NCBI GenBank assembly: GCA_017473115.1
Contig: JAFUNC010000001.1
Span: 119,104-183,103, forward strand
From: Lachnospiraceae bacterium
Lineage (GTDB): Bacteria > Bacillota > Clostridia > Lachnospirales > Lachnospiraceae
Direction: 5' to 3'
Length of the DNA stretch: 64,000 bases
The translations under genes and the position numbers were made by a program. Shown one piece after another: positions 49,882 through 62,417 of the stretch; the first letter of the stretch is position 1; each line of letters opens with the position of its first letter. The notes beneath the pieces are model-generated. The model was not told where the DNA came from. It searched no databases and was given only the letters and a program-made list of their open reading frames with translations.

Positions 49882-51202
49882 ATAATTCTCTCAATTCAAA
49901 TTTTGCAATCATTTCTTCTAAACCAATTGCCTGTGCGGAAAGTTCCTGGCTGATTGCCGAAGTTTCTTCCGCAGATGCGGAGTTGCTCTGCACTACAGTA
50001 GAAATCTGGTCAATTCTTGCCTGAATCTGCTTTAACATATCAGCCTGTTCCTGAGATGCTTCCGCTGCACCTGCTGCCGCTCCTGCAAAGGATTCCATGT
50101 TGGAAAGGGCGGTACCGATGGATTCCATCGTATATTCCACCATAATACTTCCGTTCTCGATTTCAGTAAGAGACTTACTGATTAACTCTCTGGTGGTAAC
50201 CGCTGACTGACGGCTGTCTGCTGCCAATTTACCAATCTGGTCTGCTACTACTGCAAAACCTCTGCCGGCTTCTCCGGCTCTTGCTGCTTCAATAGATGCA
50301 TTTAACGATAACAGGTTGGTCTGTGCCGCAATACCTTCGATTGCTGCAATAATGTTTTCGATTTCTTTTGAAGTATTAGTGATACGTTCCATTGCCTCTG
50401 TAAGTTTACCGATTTTTTCACGGCTGCTTTCAGCATCCTGCGCTGCTTCCTGTGCACTGTTTGCAGCACCCATAGCATTTTGGGCACTGTCTTCGGCAAT
50501 ATTGGTTACGTCAGCAATAGTAGCCGTAAGTTCGTCTACCGCGCATGCCTGCTCGCTTGCACCTTCCGCCAATTCCTGCGCACTGCCTGCCAACTGCTCA
50601 GAACCAACCATAACATGCTGGGAAGATTCCTTAATCTGACGCAAGGTTGCATCTAACTGACTGTTTAACTGGTTCATGGCAACAATCAAAGTTTCAAAAT
50701 CCCCTACGTACAAATCCGCTGCAGAAGAAGTCACATTGAAATTGCCTTCTGCCATTTCAGCAAGTAAACTTCCGGAATCGGTTATCACTGCTTTCAATTG
50801 ACCGCAGGTATCTTTTAAATCCTGTGCAAGTTCTCCTAATTCATCGCTGCTTTCATATGTAATATCAACATCAAAATCGCCTGCTTTTAACTTATTTACA
50901 GCATCTTTTAATTCAAAAATCGGCACGACAATGGAATCTGCCAAACTGGTTGAAACGGTTTTACACAAAATAATGGTCAGCATTTCCGCAATTAGTAATA
51001 CAACAATTACTACGATACCCAGTGTAATCGGCAATCCGTTCTTTGCCATATTAATGCATAAAAGAATAATTCCTGCCATCGCAATCATCGCGGTAATGGA
51101 AACGCCTGCGATTACAGGTCCAAAACCCAAACTGAATTTCTTCTGCATCTTAGCATTTAAAAGTCGTTTGTTCAATTTTACTTTCTTTTGTTTCTTTGCC
51201 AT
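49880..51202 (-). CDS. Methyl-accepting chemotaxis protein without ectodomain
   Basis: 440-residue chemoreceptor. Two adjacent membrane helices (about residues 24-44 and 49-68) are joined by only a few residues, so no extracellular sensor exists. A HAMP domain (about 70-125, [20 protein letters not shown]) follows, a second HAMP-like segment (about 130-190), then the coiled-coil signalling domain whose tip reads [20 protein letters not shown], then [20 protein letters not shown]. Signals by binding CheA/CheW. Starts at ATG 51202 after GGAGGG; an upstream ATG gives an unlikely extension. Extended -10 promoter at 51311. Confidence 0.93.
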   Translation of the reverse strand: MAKKQKKVKLNKRLLNAKMQKKFSLGFGPVIAGVSITAMIAMAGIILLCINMAKNGLPITLGIVVIVVLLIAEMLTIILCKTVSTSLADSIVVPIFELKDAVNKLKAGDFDVDITYESSDELGELAQDLKDTCGQLKAVITDSGSLLAEMAEGNFNVTSSAADLYVGDFETLIVAMNQLNSQLDATLRQIKESSQHVMVGSEQLAGSAQELAEGASEQACAVDELTATIADVTNIAEDSAQNAMGAANSAQEAAQDAESSREKIGKLTEAMERITNTSKEIENIIAAIEGIAAQTNLLSLNASIEAARAGEAGRGFAVVADQIGKLAADSRQSAVTTRELISKSLTEIENGSIMVEYTMESIGTALSNMESFAGAAAGAAEASQEQADMLKQIQARIDQISTVVQSNSASAEETSAISQELSAQAIGLEEMIAKFELREL

Positions 51203-51310
51203 TGTAGTCCCTCCAATACTTTTATAGTAATGCACCTCCTATCGGGATGCATTTTATCAAATTATCCGCATATTTCCCCTAAACGGACAATTTTTCATAC
51301 ACTTACGTTA

Positions 51311-51319
51311 ATTATATCA
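51311..51319 (-). promoter_or_regulatory. Extended -10 promoter of the chemoreceptor gene
   Basis: Minus strand TGATATAAT: perfect -10 TATAAT (51311-51316) with TG extension (51318-51319). No clear -35. Leader of about 100 bases. Confidence 0.5.
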
Positions 51320-51339
51320 CTTATTGCCAAAAATAAAAG

Positions 51340-51377
51340 AAAAAATATAAAAAACTGTATCCCGCAGAATACAGTTT
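51340..51377 (-). terminator. Terminator of the DUF815 gene
   Basis: Stem AAACTGTAT / ATACAGTTT, seven- to eight-base loop, followed on the minus strand by TTTATATTTTTTC; 14 bases after the DUF815 stop. Confidence 0.87.
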
Positions 51378-51390
51378 CTTACTAATTTAC

Positions 51391-52581
51391 TTATTTCTTA
51401 ACAAGCAGGCTGTCTATATATTGCTTTGCGGCTCGCGCGGAACGATTACCGCGACCGAGAACAAATCGTTCAGCACCGGCAAAAAGTTCTTCTTCGGACA
51501 TTTGAATGCCGTTTTCCTCTGCCAAATGACTTACGATATTCAGATACGTTTTTTTATCCGGACGGTTAAAAGTAATCTGTAAACCAAATCGCTCGGAAAG
51601 AGAAATGATTTCCTGCATGGTATCATTACGATGTACGTCGTCACCGTCCCTGTCGGAGAACTTCTCTTTCACTAAATGGCGTCGATTGCTGGTGGCATAA
51701 ATCACCACATTGCCTGATTTGGCAGAAACCGAACCCTCCAAAATCGCTTTCAACGCGCTGAAATTGTCATCATCTTTTACAAAGGATAAATCATCAATGA
51801 AAAGTATGAATTTCAAGGGATTTTTGCTTAATTCATCCACAATTGCCGGAATTGCATGAAGTTGTTCCTTACGGATTTCTAAAATGCGCAGACCCTTATC
51901 GTACAATTCGTTTACCACAGCTTTGATGGTAGATGACTTGCCGGTACCTGCGTCGCCGGTCAATAAAATATTGGCAGCAGGCTTTCCTTCCAGCAAAGCA
52001 TAAGTATTGTCAAGAATCAACTGCTGCTCTCTTTTATAATCAATCAGTTCGGATAAACGGATGGAATCCGGCGAATGCACCGGTGTAATCCGCCCCTCCG
52101 TACTCACATAAAACATACGGGATCTTGCATACATACCATAACCATATCTGTGAATATTGGTGCAACGGTGGTTGTATTCCTTAACCAGATTGATTTGCTT
52201 TGTTTCAAACGTTGGAAGATAACCATCATAAAATAAATCCTCCCGAAGTTTTTGCGGTGTAAGATTTGCAATCTGCTGCAGGATTTCTAACTCTTTTAAA
52301 ACAGCCTCTTCTATAAAAGTTTCCGGTTTTTTGCCTTGTCCGATACTTCGGATATATATGTTTTCATCGTCGTTTACAATTCTTTGGATATAATCCGCAA
52401 AATTACTTTCATCCGAAAGATATAGTTTTCCCACGGTCTGACAATATCCGCTCACGGCAAGTAAAGGATCCTGATTACCAAGATCCTTTAAATATTCGCA
52501 TAGTGCTTCTATTACCGGGTCTTTCAGAAGATTGCGAAAGACCGTCAATGAATATAACTGAATTAAAAATTCTTTTTTCAT
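51391..52581 (-). CDS. DUF815 family AAA-type ATPase
   Basis: 396-residue cytosolic P-loop ATPase. N-terminal helical part (about 1-180), then ANILLTGDAGTGKSSTIKAV (Walker A at about 207-214), KFILFIDDLSFVKDD (Walker B at about 252) and VVIYATSNRRHLVKEKFSDR (sensor I region, about 285), then SLSERFGLQITFNRPD with arginine finger, all as in the DUF815 family of Gram-positive anaerobes. Physiological role unknown. A single gene between ilvD and the chemoreceptor. Confidence 0.9.
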   Translation of the reverse strand: MKKEFLIQLYSLTVFRNLLKDPVIEALCEYLKDLGNQDPLLAVSGYCQTVGKLYLSDESNFADYIQRIVNDDENIYIRSIGQGKKPETFIEEAVLKELEILQQIANLTPQKLREDLFYDGYLPTFETKQINLVKEYNHRCTNIHRYGYGMYARSRMFYVSTEGRITPVHSPDSIRLSELIDYKREQQLILDNTYALLEGKPAANILLTGDAGTGKSSTIKAVVNELYDKGLRILEIRKEQLHAIPAIVDELSKNPLKFILFIDDLSFVKDDDNFSALKAILEGSVSAKSGNVVIYATSNRRHLVKEKFSDRDGDDVHRNDTMQEIISLSERFGLQITFNRPDKKTYLNIVSHLAEENGIQMSEEELFAGAERFVLGRGNRSARAAKQYIDSLLVKK

Positions 52582-52657
52582 TATAAAATTACACTTTCTG
52601 TAGTTTACCTACAATCTATATATCCACTGTAAAACACTTCAAAAACTTTTAGTCGTA

Positions 52658-54313
52658 CTACTCCAGAATCGCTCCTTTGGCACCGCTGGAAACCAAAGAT
52701 GCATAGCGCTTCAAGTAGCCTTTTAACTCCTTGGTTTTGGGCACAAAATCCTTCATACGAGCGGCAAGTTCTTCATCGCTGATCTTTAATTCCAAAGTGT
52801 TTTCAGGAATATTGATGCTGATGATATCACCCTCTTTTACCACACCGATGACACCGCCGCTGGCTGCTTCCGGCGAAACATGGCCGATGCAGGCACCTCT
52901 TGTGGCACCACTAAAACGTCCGTCGGTAATTAAGGCAACACTGCTGCCAAGTCCCATACCCATAATCGCAGAGGTAGGATTTAACATTTCACGCATGCCG
53001 GGACCGCCTTTCGGTCCTTCGTAACGGATAACCACTACATCGCCGGGCTTGATTTGACCTGCATTAATAGCCGCCTGGGCATCTTCTTCACATTCAAATA
53101 CTCTTGCAGGGCCTTCATGTACCAGCATTTCCGGTAAAACAGCAGAGCGTTTTACAACACTGCCGTCCGGCGCCAAATTTCCGCGAAGTACGGCAATACC
53201 GCCGGTTTCGCTGTAAGGATTTTCAATCGGGCGGATAACATCGTGATTTAAATTGACGCAGTCTTTGATGTTTTCACCTATGGTTTTACCTGTAACGGTC
53301 ATACAATCCGTATGTAAAAGACTTTTTTTAGACAGTTCGTTCATAACGGCATATACACCGCCGGCCTCATCCAATTCCTCAATATATGTTCTTCCTGCAG
53401 GGGCAAGATGACAGAGATTGGGGGTCTTTTCACTGATTTTATTGGCAATATCAAGATTAATTTCAATGCCACACTCATGGGCAATCGCCGGAAGATGCAA
53501 CATACTGTTGGTAGAGCAACCAAGTGCCATATCCACGGTAAGCGCATTATAAAATGCTTCCAACGTCATAATGTCCAACGGACGGATGTTCTTCTCAAGC
53601 ATTTTCATAACAGCCATACCTGCATGCTTTGCAAGTTCAATACGAGCAGAATAAACTGCAGGGATTGTACCGTTACCCTTAAGTCCCATACCCAAAGCCT
53701 CCGTTAAGCAGTTCATGGAATTTGCGGTATACATACCGGAGCAGGAACCGCAGGTAGGGCAGGTTTTGCACTCGTATTCGTGCAATTTCTCTATCGAAAT
53801 TTTACCGGCATTGTACTCACCTACCGCCTCCGAAATAGAAGAAAAACTGGTTTTGGCGCCATCGATATGGCCCGCTAACATAGGACCGCCGCTTACGAAC
53901 ACCGTAGGGATATTAAGACGAGCTGCTGCCATCAAAAGGCCAGGCACGTTTTTATCACAGTTCGGTACCATAACCAAAGCATCAAAACCATGTGCATTTA
54001 CCATAGCCTCTGTAGAATCTGCAATCAAATCACGGGTAATCAGGGAATATTTCATACCTTTATGCCCCATGGCAATACCGTCGCAAACCGCAATGGCGGG
54101 GAACACAATAGGTGTTCCTCCTGCCATGGCTACGCCCATACGGACTGCTTCTACGATTTTATCAATATTCATATGTCCCGGTACGATTTCGTTATAAGAA
54201 CTGACAATACCTACCAAAGGACGCTTTATTTCTTCATCCGTCAGGCCCAATGCATGATACAATGCACGATGGGGTGCATTCTGAGGGCCTGCTTTTAAGG
54301 AATCACTAAACAT
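52658..54313 (-). CDS. ilvD: Dihydroxy-acid dehydratase
   Basis: 551-residue iron-sulfur enzyme of branched-chain amino-acid synthesis; converts 2,3-dihydroxy-isovalerate and its isoleucine analogue to 2-keto acids. Cluster ligands are in [15 protein letters not shown] (about 116) and [20 protein letters not shown] (about 181-200); other signatures include [16 protein letters not shown] (about 429) and [18 protein letters not shown] (about 456-473). Length is normal. Last gene of the ilv-leu run. The 99-base gap before it holds nested hairpins. AGGAGG ribosome site. Confidence 0.97.
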   Translation of the reverse strand: MFSDSLKAGPQNAPHRALYHALGLTDEEIKRPLVGIVSSYNEIVPGHMNIDKIVEAVRMGVAMAGGTPIVFPAIAVCDGIAMGHKGMKYSLITRDLIADSTEAMVNAHGFDALVMVPNCDKNVPGLLMAAARLNIPTVFVSGGPMLAGHIDGAKTSFSSISEAVGEYNAGKISIEKLHEYECKTCPTCGSCSGMYTANSMNCLTEALGMGLKGNGTIPAVYSARIELAKHAGMAVMKMLEKNIRPLDIMTLEAFYNALTVDMALGCSTNSMLHLPAIAHECGIEINLDIANKISEKTPNLCHLAPAGRTYIEELDEAGGVYAVMNELSKKSLLHTDCMTVTGKTIGENIKDCVNLNHDVIRPIENPYSETGGIAVLRGNLAPDGSVVKRSAVLPEMLVHEGPARVFECEEDAQAAINAGQIKPGDVVVIRYEGPKGGPGMREMLNPTSAIMGMGLGSSVALITDGRFSGATRGACIGHVSPEAASGGVIGVVKEGDIISINIPENTLELKISDEELAARMKDFVPKTKELKGYLKRYASLVSSGAKGAILE

Positions 54314-54345
54314 TTTGGAGTCCTCCTATCTATATAGATTGTGCT

Positions 54346-54412
54346 ATGCTTAGTCTTGCGGGCGAGTAATTTTCCCTCCGCAACCTGTGCATCACATATG
54401 AATACCTAAGCA

Positions 54413-54413
<1 letters not shown>
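54346..54413. other. Nested hairpins between ilvC and ilvD
   Basis: Outer arms ATGCTTAG (54346-54353) and CTAAGCAT (54406-54413) enclose TTGCGG / CCGCAA (54356-54361, 54378-54383) and a small TGTGcatCACA hairpin (54386-54396). The outer arm ends right at the ilvC stop codon. In the ilvC-ilvD transcript this can fold into a branched structure; no T run follows, so it is not a simple terminator. Possibly an mRNA-processing or stability element. Confidence 0.5.
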
Positions 54414-55645
<1,232 letters not shown>

Positions 55646-55689
55646 AGAATTTATAATACTTACTCTGTCCGTTAAAATGACTCTTTGCC

Positions 55690-56193
55690 TTAATTTGCTT
55701 CCTCGCGAATGGTTGTTCCGCCGCACTGTAATGCAACAAGTCCGGTACGGCAGATTTCCATGATATTAAAATCACGCATAATATCGATAAAATCATCGAT
55801 TTTTTTACGGTCGCCCGTCAACTGCATCACAATGGATTCTCTTGTATAATCCACTGTTTTTGCCTCAAACGCCTCTGCTGCGGAGCGGATTTCCTCACGG
55901 GTTTCGGGAGAATTTGCTACCTTAATCAAAAGCAATTCACGGCTAACGGAATCTTTTGCGTGAAGTTCCTTGATGGAAATTACGTCGGGAAGTTTATAAA
56001 ATTGATTAATCAACTGGTTCTTTTTACTCTCTTCTCCCTCGAACAAAATGGTAATTCGGGAATAATCCGGTGACTCTGTCTCACTAACGGTAAGGCAGGC
56101 AATATTAAACTGTCTGCGTCGGAACATACTGGTTACACGATTCAAAACACCGGACTGGTTGTTAACCAAAATCGCTATTGTATATCTCTCCAT
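55690..56193 (-). CDS. ilvN: Acetolactate synthase small (regulatory) subunit
   Basis: 167-residue regulatory partner of IlvB that gives feedback inhibition by valine. ACT domain at the N-terminus (YTIAILVNNQSGVLNRVTSM, then FNIACLTVSETESPDYSRIT), a second domain after SVSRELLLIKVANSPETREE, and a C-terminal FNIMEICRTGLVALQCGG. Start chosen at ATG 56193 directly after the ilvB stop (two bases overlapping region); a GTG three codons upstream is also possible. Coupled to ilvB. Confidence 0.95.
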   Translation of the reverse strand: MERYTIAILVNNQSGVLNRVTSMFRRRQFNIACLTVSETESPDYSRITILFEGEESKKNQLINQFYKLPDVISIKELHAKDSVSRELLLIKVANSPETREEIRSAAEAFEAKTVDYTRESIVMQLTGDRKKIDDFIDIMRDFNIMEICRTGLVALQCGGTTIREEAN

Positions 56194-56194
56194 C

Positions 56195-57862
56195 CTAGTC
56201 ACCTACCTTTACAATAATGTCATCCATGGAACCTCCGGGAGGAAGCATGGGAAGTACGAATTCATCTTTATCAATTCTGCAATCCACGATAAAAGGTCCG
56301 TCGCAGGCGAACGCTTTGGCAAGCGCGCCGTCCAACTCTTCCAATGTAGTTGCTACCGCACCATCCGCACCAAAGGCCTGAGCCAATTTCACAAAATCAG
56401 TCTGACGGTCCAATATAGTGTTGGAATAATGCTTATCGAAGAACAAGGTTTGCCACTGGCGAACCATACCGAGTACTCCGTTGTTCATCAGTAAAATAAC
56501 CATCGGCACATTATATGTAACGGCTGTTGCCATCTCATTTAAGTTCATACCAAAACTACCGTCACCGGTAACAAGTACGGATCTTTCACGGGTTGCCATA
56601 GCCGCACCGATTGCTGCACCCATACCAAAACCCATGGTTCCCAAGCCGCCGCTTGAAATAAATCTGCGGGTCTTTTTGAATTCCACAGTCTGGGCAGCCC
56701 ACATCTGGTGCTGACCTACGTCGGTTGCTACCGCTGTATTTTCGCCTAAGTATTTGTTTAAAGCCATAAGACAATTGCGGGGTGTCATGCCTTCGCGATT
56801 ATCCTGTACGCGTTTTTCTTCTTCACGGAATGCGGCAACTTTTGCCATCCATTCCGGCTTTTCATTCTTTTTAATCAAAGGTAAAAGTTTCGCAAGGGTC
56901 ATTTTGATATCACCGCGAAGCATATGCGCATCGTTGGTGGTTTTACCAAGTTCGGCACCTTCAATATCAATATGTACAATCTTGGCACCTACAGAGAACT
57001 TCGCACGATTGCCGGTTACACGGTCATTAAAACGTGCGCCCAATGCAATGATACAATCCGCATTATGCATTGCCATGGAAGAAGCATAATGTCCGTGCAT
57101 ACCCTGCATTCCAAGGAATCTGGGGTGATCGGTAGGAACGCCTGAAATACCCATCATGGAGCATCCGATGGGAGCATCAATCAACTCTGCCAACTGAAGC
57201 ATTTCTTCCTGAGCTTCCGAAGTAATCATACCGCCGCCAAAGTAGATAAAAGGTCTCTCAGCCGTGTTGATACAATCTGCTGCCGGAGAAATACGGATTT
57301 CCTTGGCACAAATTCTGCCACCGGGAACCACAGGTGCCTTCGGCTCATACTCGTATTTTGCCTGCTGGATATCCTTTGGAACATCGATTAAAACAGGACC
57401 GGGACGACCGGAAGCCGCAATTACAAAGGCTTCACGAATGGTGTCCGCCAAATCCTCAATCTTTCCTACGAAGTAATTATGTTTTGTAATCGGCAACGTA
57501 ACACCGGTGATATCGATTTCCTGAAAACTGTCAGAACCGATCTGGGATGTCATAACGTTACCGGTAATCGCTACCATCGGTACGGAATCAATATATGCAG
57601 TTGCAATACCGGTTACCAAATTGGTTGCGCCGGGACCTGAAGTAGCAATTACTACGCCGGGCTTTCCGGTTGCTCTGGCATATCCGTCTGCCGCATGTGC
57701 CGCGCCCTGTTCATGAGCGGCAAGTATATGGGTAATTTCATCCTGATATTTATAAAGGGAATCATAGACATTGATAATCTGTCCTCCGGGATAACCGAAG
57801 ACGGTTTCACACCCTTGTTCAATTAATGTTTTTACAATAATATCTGCGCCGGATAATAACAC
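56195..57862 (-). CDS. ilvB: Acetolactate synthase large (catalytic) subunit
   Basis: 555-residue thiamine-diphosphate enzyme that joins two pyruvates, or pyruvate and 2-ketobutyrate. Features: the activating Glu in AAHEQGAAHAADGYARATG (residue 51), FAD-domain and QEIDITGVTLPITKHNYF block (about 118), and the ThDP/Mg motif VTGDGSFGMNLNEMATAVTY (about 428) with later LLMNNGVLGMVRQWQ. Normal length. Overlaps ilvN start region and is one base from leuB, so tightly coupled. Confidence 0.98.
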   Translation of the reverse strand: MLLSGADIIVKTLIEQGCETVFGYPGGQIINVYDSLYKYQDEITHILAAHEQGAAHAADGYARATGKPGVVIATSGPGATNLVTGIATAYIDSVPMVAITGNVMTSQIGSDSFQEIDITGVTLPITKHNYFVGKIEDLADTIREAFVIAASGRPGPVLIDVPKDIQQAKYEYEPKAPVVPGGRICAKEIRISPAADCINTAERPFIYFGGGMITSEAQEEMLQLAELIDAPIGCSMMGISGVPTDHPRFLGMQGMHGHYASSMAMHNADCIIALGARFNDRVTGNRAKFSVGAKIVHIDIEGAELGKTTNDAHMLRGDIKMTLAKLLPLIKKNEKPEWMAKVAAFREEEKRVQDNREGMTPRNCLMALNKYLGENTAVATDVGQHQMWAAQTVEFKKTRRFISSGGLGTMGFGMGAAIGAAMATRERSVLVTGDGSFGMNLNEMATAVTYNVPMVILLMNNGVLGMVRQWQTLFFDKHYSNTILDRQTDFVKLAQAFGADGAVATTLEELDGALAKAFACDGPFIVDCRIDKDEFVLPMLPPGGSMDDIIVKVGD

Positions 57863-57863
57863 T

Positions 57864-58964
57864 TTATTTCTCCTTTCGTAAATGCAATCTGATTTGTTTG
57901 CCCATTTCTTTACAACCTATTTTAACACATTTCTGCGCTTCTTCAACATCTGCGGGCATAATATCTGCGGTTCTGTAACCTTCATCTAAAACTGCAGAAA
58001 CAGCCTTTTCGATACAATCCGCCTCTCCTGGCATATCAAAACTGTATTTTAGCATCATAGCCGCAGAAAGAATGGTTCCGATGGGGTTGGCCATATCGGT
58101 GCCTGCAATATCAGGGGCAGAACCGTGAATGGGCTCATATAATCCGCAACTTGTACTTCCCAAACTGGAGGAAGGAATCATTCCGATAGAACCTGTAATC
58201 ATAGAAGCCTCATCGGATAAAATATCACCAAACATGTTCTCCGTAACCACTACGTCAAACTGGGCGGGATTTTTAACAATCTGCATTGCGCAATTATCCA
58301 CAAGCATATCGGTTAAAGTAACGTCGGGATACTCTTCCGCCAACTTATGCATTACTTTTTTCCACAGGCGGCTGCTGTCCAAAACATTGCTTTTTTCTAC
58401 CGAACATAACTGTTTGTTACGCTTTCTTGCGGTTTCAAAACCGATGCGGCCGATTCTTTCAATCTCGCTTTCCGTATAGGTAAGCTCGTCGATTGCTTTT
58501 AATTCGCCGTTCTCTTCCACTGTCTCATGCTTACCAAAGTAAATTCCGCCAATTAATTCACGGACAATGATAAAATCAATGCCTTTTTCCACAATGGCGG
58601 GGCTTAAAGGTGAAGCTGCCGCAAGCTGCGGCCAAATTTTAGCAGGACGGTTGTTGCTGTATACGCCCATTCCTGCTCTCAACCGTAAAAGTCCTTTTTC
58701 CGGACGCATATGCCCCGGCACATCATTCCACTTCGGTCCGCCTACGGCACCCAGCAAAACGCTGTCGGAATTCACGCATTTATCCAGCATTTCCTGCGGA
58801 AGCGGGTCACCCCATTTATCAATGGCACATCCGCCCATATCCACTTCCTCGTATGTAAAATTATGTCCATAGAGTTTGGCCACTTCATCCAAAACCTGCA
58901 AGGCCTCACCTACGATCTCGGGGCCGATGCCATCGCCCCGGATGACTGCAATTTTTTTATCCAT
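57864..58964 (-). CDS. leuB: 3-Isopropylmalate dehydrogenase
   Basis: 366-residue NAD-dependent enzyme of leucine synthesis that oxidises and decarboxylates 3-isopropylmalate. Typical MDKKIAVIRGDGIGPEIVGE at the start, substrate Arg in RLRAGMGVYSNNRPAK (about 95-110), VRELIGGIYFGKHETVEENG (about 135), the metal Asp in VTENMFGDILSDEASMITG (about 243) and YEPIHGSAPDIAGTDMANPI (about 279). Normal length. Three bases from leuD stop. Confidence 0.98.
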   Translation of the reverse strand: MDKKIAVIRGDGIGPEIVGEALQVLDEVAKLYGHNFTYEEVDMGGCAIDKWGDPLPQEMLDKCVNSDSVLLGAVGGPKWNDVPGHMRPEKGLLRLRAGMGVYSNNRPAKIWPQLAAASPLSPAIVEKGIDFIIVRELIGGIYFGKHETVEENGELKAIDELTYTESEIERIGRIGFETARKRNKQLCSVEKSNVLDSSRLWKKVMHKLAEEYPDVTLTDMLVDNCAMQIVKNPAQFDVVVTENMFGDILSDEASMITGSIGMIPSSSLGSTSCGLYEPIHGSAPDIAGTDMANPIGTILSAAMMLKYSFDMPGEADCIEKAVSAVLDEGYRTADIMPADVEEAQKCVKIGCKEMGKQIRLHLRKEK

Positions 58965-58967
58965 GAT

Positions 58968-59453
58968 TTAGTCCTCCTTTAATGATGCAAGGAGCCCGCC
59001 TTTGGCAATAATATTTTGAATAAAATCAGGGAAGGGCTGTGCCTTGTATGTTTTACCGGTAGTTAAATTCTCAATGACACCGGTGTCAAAATCTACTTTT
59101 ACTTCGTCGCCTGCGTTGATTTCTTCTGCCGCCTCGGGACATTCCAAAATAGGAAGTCCTATGTTAATGGCATTTCGATAAAAGATTCTCGCAAAACTCT
59201 TGGCAATGACACACCCTGTTTTACAGGTTTTGATCACCAGAGGTGCATGCTCGCGGGAAGAGCCGCAACCAAAGTTCCAACCGGCCACCATAACATCTCC
59301 GGGCTGAACTTTTTTCACGAATTCCGTATCGATGTCTTCCATACAGTGAAGTGCCAATTCTTCAGCCTTCGGTGTATTTAAGTAACGGGCAGGGATAATA
59401 ACGTCCGTATCCACATTGTCGGGATATTTAAAAACTTTTCCTTGTGTATTCAT
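58968..59453 (-). CDS. leuD: 3-Isopropylmalate dehydratase small subunit
   Basis: 161-residue small subunit of isopropylmalate isomerase. [15 protein letters not shown] (about 9-23), the swivel-domain motif [18 protein letters not shown] (about 57-74) and [20 protein letters not shown] (about 87) are diagnostic. The short length is that of the clostridial/archaeal type. The gene starts two bases after the leuC stop. Confidence 0.97.
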   Translation of the reverse strand: MNTQGKVFKYPDNVDTDVIIPARYLNTPKAEELALHCMEDIDTEFVKKVQPGDVMVAGWNFGCGSSREHAPLVIKTCKTGCVIAKSFARIFYRNAINIGLPILECPEAAEEINAGDEVKVDFDTGVIENLTTGKTYKAQPFPDFIQNIIAKGGLLASLKED

Positions 59454-59455
59454 GC

Positions 59456-60715
59456 TTACACCTCCTTCGGACAGGTAATGTAACCTGTCAATGCACTTGC
59501 TGCGGCAGTTGCGGGACTTGCAAGATATACCTCGCTGTCTACGTGTCCCATTCTGCCTACAAAGTTACGGTTTGTGGTAGCGATACAACGCTCGCCCGCC
59601 GCCAGGATACCCATATATCCGCCGAGGCAGGGACCGCAGGTCGGTGTGGATACTACTGCGCCCGCATCAATAAATGCGGTAACATAGCCTTTTTCCACAC
59701 ATTCCTTCATAATCTGCATGGTAGCAGGAATGATAATACAACGCACGCCGTCGGCAACTTTATTTCCTTTCAAATAACGATAAGCGGTTTCCATATCTTC
59801 CATTCGGCCGTTGGTGCAACTTCCGATAACAACCTGATCCACCTTAATTTCGGATAATTCGGTAGCAGGCTTTGTATTCTCAGGCAAATGGGGGCAACTT
59901 ACGATAGGCACCATTTTCGATAAATCAATCTCTATGGTCTTTTCATATTCTGCGTCCGCATCTGCGCTAAATTCCACCGGCTGTCTTTCGCATCTGCCTT
60001 CCATGTAAGAACGGGTTATATCATCCACAGGGAAAATACCGTTTTTTGCGCCGGCTTCAATGGCCATGTTGCAGATACAGAGACGGTCGTCCATACTAAG
60101 GCTTGCCACGCCTTCTCCTGTAAATTCCATGCTTTTATACAGGGCACCGTCTACGCCAATCTGGCCGATAATATAGAGAATTACATCCTTACCGCTGCAA
60201 TTTGCGGGAAGTTTGCCCTTTAATTCAAAACGAATTGCGGAAGGAACCTTAAACCATGCCATTCCGGTGGCCATACCTGCTGCCATATCGGTACTTCCCA
60301 CGCCGGTGGAAAAAGCACCAAGCGCACCGTATGTACAAGTGTGACTGTCGGCACCGATGATACAGTCTCCGGCGGTTACCACGCCCTGCTCAGGGAGAAG
60401 GGCATGCTCAATACCCATTTTACCCACATCATAAAAGTGACTCACGCAATGCTCACAGGCAAATTCGCGACAGGTTTTGGACTGCTCTGCTGCCTTAATA
60501 TCTTTATTGGGAACAAAGTGGTCCAGTACGATTGCCACCCGATCTTTATCAAAAACTTTGTCAAACCCGGCTTTCTTAAATTCATTGACAGCCACCGGAG
60601 TCGTAATATCATTACCAAGCACAATATCAAGTTTAGCATTGATCAACTGACCGACGGTTACGGTTTCTAAATCGGCGTGATGTGCGAGGATTTTTTGTGT
60701 CATTGTCATTCCCAT
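59456..60715 (-). CDS. leuC: 3-Isopropylmalate dehydratase large subunit
   Basis: 419-residue large subunit holding the [4Fe-4S] cluster. Cysteines: [20 protein letters not shown] (about 298), [20 protein letters not shown] (about 356-375); substrate histidines in [20 protein letters not shown] (about 123). The shorter length is that of the HacA/archaeal-type LeuC family used with the 161-residue LeuD. Two bases after the leuA stop. Confidence 0.97.
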   Translation of the reverse strand: MGMTMTQKILAHHADLETVTVGQLINAKLDIVLGNDITTPVAVNEFKKAGFDKVFDKDRVAIVLDHFVPNKDIKAAEQSKTCREFACEHCVSHFYDVGKMGIEHALLPEQGVVTAGDCIIGADSHTCTYGALGAFSTGVGSTDMAAGMATGMAWFKVPSAIRFELKGKLPANCSGKDVILYIIGQIGVDGALYKSMEFTGEGVASLSMDDRLCICNMAIEAGAKNGIFPVDDITRSYMEGRCERQPVEFSADADAEYEKTIEIDLSKMVPIVSCPHLPENTKPATELSEIKVDQVVIGSCTNGRMEDMETAYRYLKGNKVADGVRCIIIPATMQIMKECVEKGYVTAFIDAGAVVSTPTCGPCLGGYMGILAAGERCIATTNRNFVGRMGHVDSEVYLASPATAAASALTGYITCPKEV

Positions 60716-60717
60716 GA

Positions 60718-62388
60718 TTATTTCTCCTTTCGAACCATATTATTGTAAGCGCTAAGCAGTGCTTTCGCACCTGCGCGGATAATGTCTGTATGGGTTCCTA
60801 CGCCCCAATGAAGTTTGCCGTCGCCACCATCGATTCCGATGTAAGCGGCCGCCACACTCTGGGAACCTTTGCCGTGCATACTATGCTGGGTGTAGACTTC
60901 CAACTTGTATTTATCACCGGTAAAAGCCTTCAATGCGTTGCTGACAGCATCCAAAGAACCGTTACCTGTCGTATTCATTTCCGTGGCTACGCCATCTTTG
61001 ATAAAAGTAATTCTACCTTCCACCCGCTCAGCAGACTGAACGAACTCCATCTGGTCAAGGGCCACAGGATTGTCACAATCAAAGTAGGAATCCATAAAAA
61101 TATCAAAAATCTCGGATACCTTAAGCTCCTTGTGTTCGTGGTCGGACACATCCTTGCAAAGATACGAGAAATGTTCTCTCATCTTAGGCGGCAAATCGTA
61201 ACCGTAGGACTGTTCCAGAAGATAACCGATACCGCCCTTACCGCTCTGGGAATTGACTCGGATAACATCTGCGTCATAGGTACGTCCGATGTCCTTCGGA
61301 TCGATAGGAATGTAAGGCACGGTCCACTGATGCAAATTCTTTTCTTCACGCCACTTCATACCCTTGGCGATCGCATCCTGGTGACTGCCGGAAAATGCCG
61401 CAAACACTAAGGCACCGGCATAAGGCGAACGCTCGTATACGTGCATTCTTGTGCATCTTTCATACACTTCCACCAAATCTTTTATATTGGAAAAATCAAG
61501 TCCGGGGTCCACTCCGTGGGAATACATATTCAATGCCAAAGTGATGATATCCACGTTACCGGTTCTCTCACCGTTACCAAAAAGCGTACCTTCCACACGA
61601 TCCGCTCCTGCTAAAAGTGCAAGCTCTGTATCCGCAACACCGGTTCCGCGGTCGTTGTGTGGATGAAGGGACACAGTTACATACTCGCGGTATTTTAAGT
61701 TTTCACTCATATATTCCACCTGGCTTGCGTAGACGTGAGGTAAACTCATTTCCACGGTTACCGGCAAATTAATAATAACATTGTTGTCAGGTCCAGGTTC
61801 CAAAACGTCCAAGACCGCATTGCAAACTTCCAAAGCATATTCCGGCTCGGTTCCGGTAAAACTCTCCGGCGAATACTCAAAACGAAAGTTTCCTTCATAT
61901 TCGGCTGCCAGTTTCTTGACCAATTTAGCGCCGTCTACGGCAATTTGCTTAATTTCTTCCTTTGACTTTCTGAAAACCTGCTCACGCTGTGCCACACTAA
62001 CAGAATTATAAAAGTGGATAATGGCACTGGGTGCGCCTTTACAGGCGTCAAAAGTTTTACGAATAATGTGCTCACGGCACTGGGTCAATACCTGAACGGT
62101 CACGTCCTCGGGTATCATATTGTTTTCAATCAAAGTTCTTAAAAAAATATACTCTGTTTCGGAAGCGGCAGGAAATCCTACTTCAATTTCCTTAAACCCA
62201 ACTTTTAAAAGCCACTGATAATATTCCAATTTTTCTTCCAGGCTCATAGGAATAACCAGACTCTGGTTGCCGTCACGCATATCGACGCTGCACCAGACAG
62301 GAGCTTTGTCTACGTGGTCCTTTTGGACCCATTTATAATGATTTCCCGGCGCCGGGAAATACCCTGTTGCATATTTTGTTGCATCCAT
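60718..62388 (-). CDS. leuA: 2-Isopropylmalate synthase (long, actinobacterial/yeast type)
   Basis: 556-residue first enzyme of the leucine branch; condenses acetyl-CoA and 2-ketoisovalerate. Catalytic block [20 protein letters not shown] (about 33-52), the metal motif [20 protein letters not shown] (about 236), [19 protein letters not shown] (about 262), and the C-terminal regulatory domain (about 430-556) for leucine feedback. Length and [20 protein letters not shown] at the start fit the longer type, not the shorter E. coli type. Start at ATG 62388; GGAG lies 10 bases before. Leader of about 115 bases with a hairpin. Confidence 0.96.
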   Translation of the reverse strand: MDATKYATGYFPAPGNHYKWVQKDHVDKAPVWCSVDMRDGNQSLVIPMSLEEKLEYYQWLLKVGFKEIEVGFPAASETEYIFLRTLIENNMIPEDVTVQVLTQCREHIIRKTFDACKGAPSAIIHFYNSVSVAQREQVFRKSKEEIKQIAVDGAKLVKKLAAEYEGNFRFEYSPESFTGTEPEYALEVCNAVLDVLEPGPDNNVIINLPVTVEMSLPHVYASQVEYMSENLKYREYVTVSLHPHNDRGTGVADTELALLAGADRVEGTLFGNGERTGNVDIITLALNMYSHGVDPGLDFSNIKDLVEVYERCTRMHVYERSPYAGALVFAAFSGSHQDAIAKGMKWREEKNLHQWTVPYIPIDPKDIGRTYDADVIRVNSQSGKGGIGYLLEQSYGYDLPPKMREHFSYLCKDVSDHEHKELKVSEIFDIFMDSYFDCDNPVALDQMEFVQSAERVEGRITFIKDGVATEMNTTGNGSLDAVSNALKAFTGDKYKLEVYTQHSMHGKGSQSVAAAYIGIDGGDGKLHWGVGTHTDIIRAGAKALLSAYNNMVRKEK

Positions 62389-62417
62389 ATATTTTATTCT
62401 CCGTTTTTTTATAGTTC

